NCBI RefSeq assembly: GCF_007004725.1
Contig: NZ_ML660163.1
Coordinates: forward strand, 1 to 64,000
From: Aliikangiella coralliicola
Lineage (GTDB): Bacteria; Pseudomonadota; Gammaproteobacteria; Enterobacterales; Kangiellaceae
Length of the DNA: 64,000 nt
Reading direction: 5' to 3'
Every line of letters starts with the position of its first letter. Position 1 is the first letter of the stretch. A model generated the notes under the pieces. The model did no database searches, had not been told where the DNA came from, and saw only the letters and a program-made list of their open reading frames with translations. This document shows positions 60,546 through 64,000 of the stretch, in pieces. The translations under genes were made by a program, and so were the position numbers.

Positions 60546-60821
60546 ATGTTCACAGATAAAATATATCTGATACATTTTACCCCGGCTATCGAATTATTTT
60601 GTACTAATGTGAGCTTGACGCGAAATAATCAGACTCATGCCCTATTGCTGCTTTCACCTCTCGAATTTCTATTGTGTCCTGTGTTAAATCAATACAAAGT
60701 TCGACAGGCTCTAATCGAGTTGAATCTAGGTTTAATCAATGAGCAAATCATTCTGGAAAACGAGCGTTATTACGAAGCAGTTTTAATTTCTACTAAAAAA
60801 ACATTCCTATCTCTTCCGTAG
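60546..60821 (+). CDS. Small hypothetical protein
   Basis: 91 aa, no family recognised. The middle part is hydrophobic (HALLLLSPLEFLLCPVLNQY), followed by an amphipathic helix rich in Leu/Glu. No strong ribosome site precedes the ATG. It is followed 8 nt later by a 47-codon frame with a good ribosome site, and both end at a strong terminator, which supports a real short transcript. Confidence 0.5.
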   Translation: MFTDKIYLIHFTPAIELFCTNVSLTRNNQTHALLLLSPLEFLLCPVLNQYKVRQALIELNLGLINEQIILENERYYEAVLISTKKTFLSLP

Positions 60822-60829
60822 GATCAATT

Positions 60830-60973
60830 ATGTGGGACTTTAAAAATCCTGTTCACAGAGATTATTTGACTAATTTAATTTCACACTATCAGCGAAAATC
60901 GAAAGATAAAAGTCAAAACACTGAGGAGTTTATCGATGCTTATAGTCAATTAATGGATATAAGCTCGAATTAA
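60830..60973 (+). CDS. Very small protein (47 aa)
   Basis: Read directly from the sequence: it starts MWDFKNPVHRDYLTNLISHY and ends QLMDISSN. Charged, helical, no membrane segment. GTAGGA lies seven bases before the ATG, and the stop codon touches the terminator stem. Unknown function; possibly paired with the 91-aa frame. Confidence 0.5.
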   Translation: MWDFKNPVHRDYLTNLISHYQRKSKDKSQNTEEFIDAYSQLMDISSN

Positions 60974-61000
60974 AAAGACGGGAAATATTCCCGTCTTTTT
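60972..61000. terminator. Strong bidirectional terminator
   Basis: A perfect 13-bp stem AAAAAGACGGGAA/TTCCCGTCTTTTT with a 3-nt loop, with T-runs on both strands, between the small frames and the convergent repeat-protein gene (stop at 61037). Confidence 0.92.
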
Positions 61001-61036
61001 AAAATTAGCCCTTATTAGCAGAAATAAATTTCGCGC

Positions 61037-64000
61037 TCACTGCGCAGTAAATGTCACTAAATCGACTCTAGCGACAAAAGCATCACTTACTTCATAATTA
61101 TTTTTGATATACCGCCATTCAATCTGATGCATACCTTCGGTTAACTCATACGAATAAAGTTTCCAGCTATTGCCGAATATCGTGCCCTTATACTCCCCAT
61201 CAATGTAAAAGTATAAATAGTCCCCACTATTAATATCGACCTTAGCCTGGAAACTCAAAGTACCGGCAGCAAAATAATAGCTAGTAGCAATCCTGCTTTC
61301 CTGACCTTGAACAAGATTCCCTGTTCGCAAGCTATTTGTTCCATCAAATGCTTCGGTTGAGTCTAATTCCCAGTCAACGTCACTTGATTCCGTTGGCTCC
61401 CAAAGAAGTGGAATATTAGCTCCTTCAAATGACTGACTTAAACTAGTAATCAATGGAGGTACAGAAGCGATATCTCTAGGATCACTCAAACCAACAATCA
61501 CTTCATAAGAATCACTAAACGTGTCCTCGTCAGTATCCTGCTTATTAGGATCTGTGAGATGTATTAAAACTTCATCTCCATCTGATAAACTATCTTTGTC
61601 GGAATCGCTCACTAATGGCTGAGTCGAATAAACGTTTACTTCATCTCCATCAGTTAAATTATCCGAGTCGGTATCCTCTTGATTGGGAAGTGTAAATAAA
61701 CCAAACTCAGTTGAGTTATCAAGTCCATCTAAATCTGAATCTATCGTTGAGTCCGAAGCGTCACCATCATTTAGCGAATACAGTGTCTCCCACCAGGCAG
61801 GCATACCGTCTTCATCATGATCACCAAATACGATATTAACAAACTCGACACCAGAGGCCGTGGACTGAACCAAAACAAGATCTTTGTTGTTTCTGACAAG
61901 TCTTAAGGATTCTCCAGTGTAGTTAGAGCTCAATTGCTCAGTTAGTCGATCTTTATCCCATACTTTGAAAACAGTGTTTGAGTCTTCATTTTGAATTGTA
62001 ACAATCGTTGTGTCATACCAAAGTGCGTCAACTATTTGAATCCCCAAAGAATCGGTATGGCTTAAATCCTGTGTGCTAAACAGATCACCATTTCCAACAA
62101 GCAGTGTTGATTCGTCTTCCGAGAGAATCAGAGGGGCTCTTATCGTTCCTTCATAATCGTTACCCTGGCGTCGCGCAGCACCGATTAATCCGGTAGCAGG
62201 ATCAAAGTCATTTGCAATCAAATCCTTAACACCATTTACGGCATTCTTAACATGAAACTGTTTATCGAAAACCTCACTCCAAACATGTCCATAAATCGTA
62301 TATGGATAGTATTCTTCGTTATCCGTTTGAACGCCATTTTGGTCAAACACATAATGAAAATCTGAATAACCACTTTTATTTTGAGCCCTCAGGTAATTCG
62401 ACATCATAGATAAACCACTGACTGCGCGAGCAATACTGGTAAATGGAGTCTGCTCTCCAGTTCCGGTCAAGTCGATGTAACGAATGGCACCTGTGTTGTA
62501 ACCCAGATACAAACGACTCTGAACAGAAGAAACTGTCATATGGGTTGGCGCAATCTTCTCTACACCATTGTCGATCTCTACGATAAATGGATTGGTATAT
62601 CTCGACTCAGACAGTTCCCAACGATAGACCCTGTTGTTTTCTTCACTCAATAAATAAATGAAATTGCTGTCAGAGACGATTTGATCGGGAACAAAATTAG
62701 GGACCATAGAATTATAATCACAAGTCACCCCATCTCCATGCTCTATCAAATAACAAGCGGAATCATTTGGATAGGAATCTAAAACTAATCCAGTGGTACT
62801 ATCGTTGGCATCATATCCTGCATTCCATTCATCGGGATATCCATCATGATCACTATCTACTGACGCGGCAGGGTCATCTGGAAAATCATCTTCAGTATTT
62901 AAAACACCGTCACCATCAGTATCATAATTTGGTAGGTAATGCCGAATAGCAACAGTGCCATTTTCAATCATGACCAATACCATTCCTGATTGATCGCCGA
63001 ACATTGCAACAGCCTCACCGTCAAATGTAAGTTGCTCCACTAGATTGAGAAGGGAAGTATCGCGTCTTTGTAACGTTGATGTATCAACATTATTGGTCAT
63101 GGTCACTAGAGACCCGTCTTCCATCCATTGAGCGGCGGCTATCCGAGTACCGATTGAACCGGCATAATTTAGATCATCACCATTGAAATAATTACCGGTA
63201 CCTGTTAAAACTTTTTCTCCATCAAATGAGACTTTAAGAGGATACATAAAACTGTACACACCATGATACGGTGATTCTCCCCATCCAACGACTTCACCGG
63301 TGTCGGGATTTATCTCGTCGTAATGGACATCGTTAGGATGTGACCCATCTCTAAAGTAATAGAGTCGAGAATTTGTTTCACTCCACGCGTAATCTTTCGA
63401 GAACCTTCCCATTCCCCTTAACCCGGTCTGATTTGCATCAGCATCATAAAACACGTGTTGATCTGAAAAACCACTTCTACTTTGAACCATCAAGAAATTA
63501 CCGGCAGCCGCTAATCCTTCTGCCGCTTGCTCCATAGTAACAAAGTCGACTTCCAGCAAATCATCAGCGATTAAATCAAAGTACTTCACATCACCTGTAT
63601 CATACCCCATATAAAGTCGATTATGCGGTTCTGAGTAAACAATAGTTGTTGGAGAAACGATAGATAAACCCGATTCATAACCCACCACCATTGGCTTGAT
63701 ATATCTGTTATCTGCAATTGACCAGCGATAAATGCGATTATTTTCTTCGCTTAATAGATATAAATTAGTCCCATCAGTTACGACTCTATCTGGAGAATAA
63801 TCCGGCATCGTCGCAGAGTAATCACAAAAGACACCGTCACCGTGTTCGAGAAGGTAGCATTCAAAATCTTCCGGATAGGCATCTAGCACCAAACCTGTCG
63901 TACTCTCGGATTCGTCATACCCTTGATTCCAGCTATCCGGATACCCATCAAAGTCACTATCAATTGAAGCCGCAGGATCTAGAGGAAATGCGTCGTCATC
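61037..64000 (-). CDS. Giant calcium-binding repeat protein, 5' end beyond the window
   Basis: The frame stays open to base 64000 without a convincing start; 987 codons are visible, so the N-terminus is missing. At least two tandem units of 368 residues are seen, each with a calcium-loop segment (DSDFDGYPDSWNQGYD / DSDHDGYPDEWNAGYD), a Cys pair (ECYLLEHGDGVFCDY / ACYLIEHGDGVTCDY) and a propeller-like domain (LYLLSEENNRIYRW). Thrombospondin type 3-like DxDxDG repeats follow (about 150 residues), then a C-terminal jelly-roll-like domain (SFQAKVDINSGDYLYFYIDG). Probably a surface or secreted adhesive protein. Confidence 0.88.
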   Translation of the reverse strand, partial: DDDAFPLDPAASIDSDFDGYPDSWNQGYDESESTTGLVLDAYPEDFECYLLEHGDGVFCDYSATMPDYSPDRVVTDGTNLYLLSEENNRIYRWSIADNRYIKPMVVGYESGLSIVSPTTIVYSEPHNRLYMGYDTGDVKYFDLIADDLLEVDFVTMEQAAEGLAAAGNFLMVQSRSGFSDQHVFYDADANQTGLRGMGRFSKDYAWSETNSRLYYFRDGSHPNDVHYDEINPDTGEVVGWGESPYHGVYSFMYPLKVSFDGEKVLTGTGNYFNGDDLNYAGSIGTRIAAAQWMEDGSLVTMTNNVDTSTLQRRDTSLLNLVEQLTFDGEAVAMFGDQSGMVLVMIENGTVAIRHYLPNYDTDGDGVLNTEDDFPDDPAASVDSDHDGYPDEWNAGYDANDSTTGLVLDSYPNDSACYLIEHGDGVTCDYNSMVPNFVPDQIVSDSNFIYLLSEENNRVYRWELSESRYTNPFIVEIDNGVEKIAPTHMTVSSVQSRLYLGYNTGAIRYIDLTGTGEQTPFTSIARAVSGLSMMSNYLRAQNKSGYSDFHYVFDQNGVQTDNEEYYPYTIYGHVWSEVFDKQFHVKNAVNGVKDLIANDFDPATGLIGAARRQGNDYEGTIRAPLILSEDESTLLVGNGDLFSTQDLSHTDSLGIQIVDALWYDTTIVTIQNEDSNTVFKVWDKDRLTEQLSSNYTGESLRLVRNNKDLVLVQSTASGVEFVNIVFGDHDEDGMPAWWETLYSLNDGDASDSTIDSDLDGLDNSTEFGLFTLPNQEDTDSDNLTDGDEVNVYSTQPLVSDSDKDSLSDGDEVLIHLTDPNKQDTDEDTFSDSYEVIVGLSDPRDIASVPPLITSLSQSFEGANIPLLWEPTESSDVDWELDSTEAFDGTNSLRTGNLVQGQESRIATSYYFAAGTLSFQAKVDINSGDYLYFYIDGEYKGTIFGNSWKLYSYELTEGMHQIEWRYIKNNYEVSDAFVARVDLVTFTAQ

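Overview
The window looks like chromosomal DNA of a low-GC (by eye about 40%) Gram-negative marine gammaproteobacterium. Genes are dense and have Shine-Dalgarno sites. There are many exported proteins (lipoproteins, PKD/PPC/FG-GAP/GEVED ectodomains, several secreted proteases), PspA, and OmpR-, FixJ- and GGDEF/EAL-type signalling. The exoprotease load and gene styles recall Kangiellaceae/Pleioneaceae-like bacteria, but no rRNA or other phylogenetic marker is present, so this placement is a guess. I saw no tRNA, rRNA, CRISPR array, transposase or phage gene.

Layout. 1-2 kb: two small membrane-anchored unknowns. 2.2-9 kb: an exoprotease island with a trypsin-like protease carrying PKD and two PPC domains, a subtilisin with a lipoprotein upstream, and a second divergent subtilisin-like protease. 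9.2-15.8 kb: a signalling operon with a REC-PAS-PAS-GGDEF-EAL protein, a PhnD-like periplasmic lipoprotein, a histidine kinase, a FixJ-type regulator and an HPt protein; it resembles a split TtrS/TtrR system. 16-23.6 kb: a secreted monohaem protein, a phosphoesterase of the phospholipase C family and a very large single-chain molybdenum hydroxylase whose purine-recognition residues are replaced.

24.1-34.5 kb is the most striking locus. Divergent transcription units hold a complete nicotinamide-to-NAD salvage route (PncA, PncB, NadD, NadE). With it are four ADP-ribose-handling families (bacterial PARG, NADAR, macro domain, ADP-ribosylglycohydrolase), the RNA 2'-phosphotransferase KptA, an ADP-ribose-type NUDIX hydrolase and the NUDIX-derived regulator NrtR. 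Two tandem 21-bp palindromes in the divergent spacer are the likely NrtR operators. I read this as an NAD restoration and ADP-ribose clearance circuit; no ADP-ribosyltransferase is visible.

34.5-39 kb: a lipid/membrane cluster (DUF4166-like, small membrane proteins, DCC protein, fatty-acid desaturase, SRPBCC-like protein) divergent from an ArsR/SdpR repressor, with a 22-bp perfect palindrome between them. 39-45 kb: an OmpR-type two-component pair divergent from a pspA-membrane protein-VWA operon. 44.8-64 kb: envelope and secreted proteins (DUF4124-trypsin protease, FG-GAP lipoprotein, a 1406-aa hybrid two-component regulator, a PLA2-like lipase, an M43-type metalloprotease and a giant repeat protein cut by the window end). 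Many gene ends carry clear hairpin terminators.
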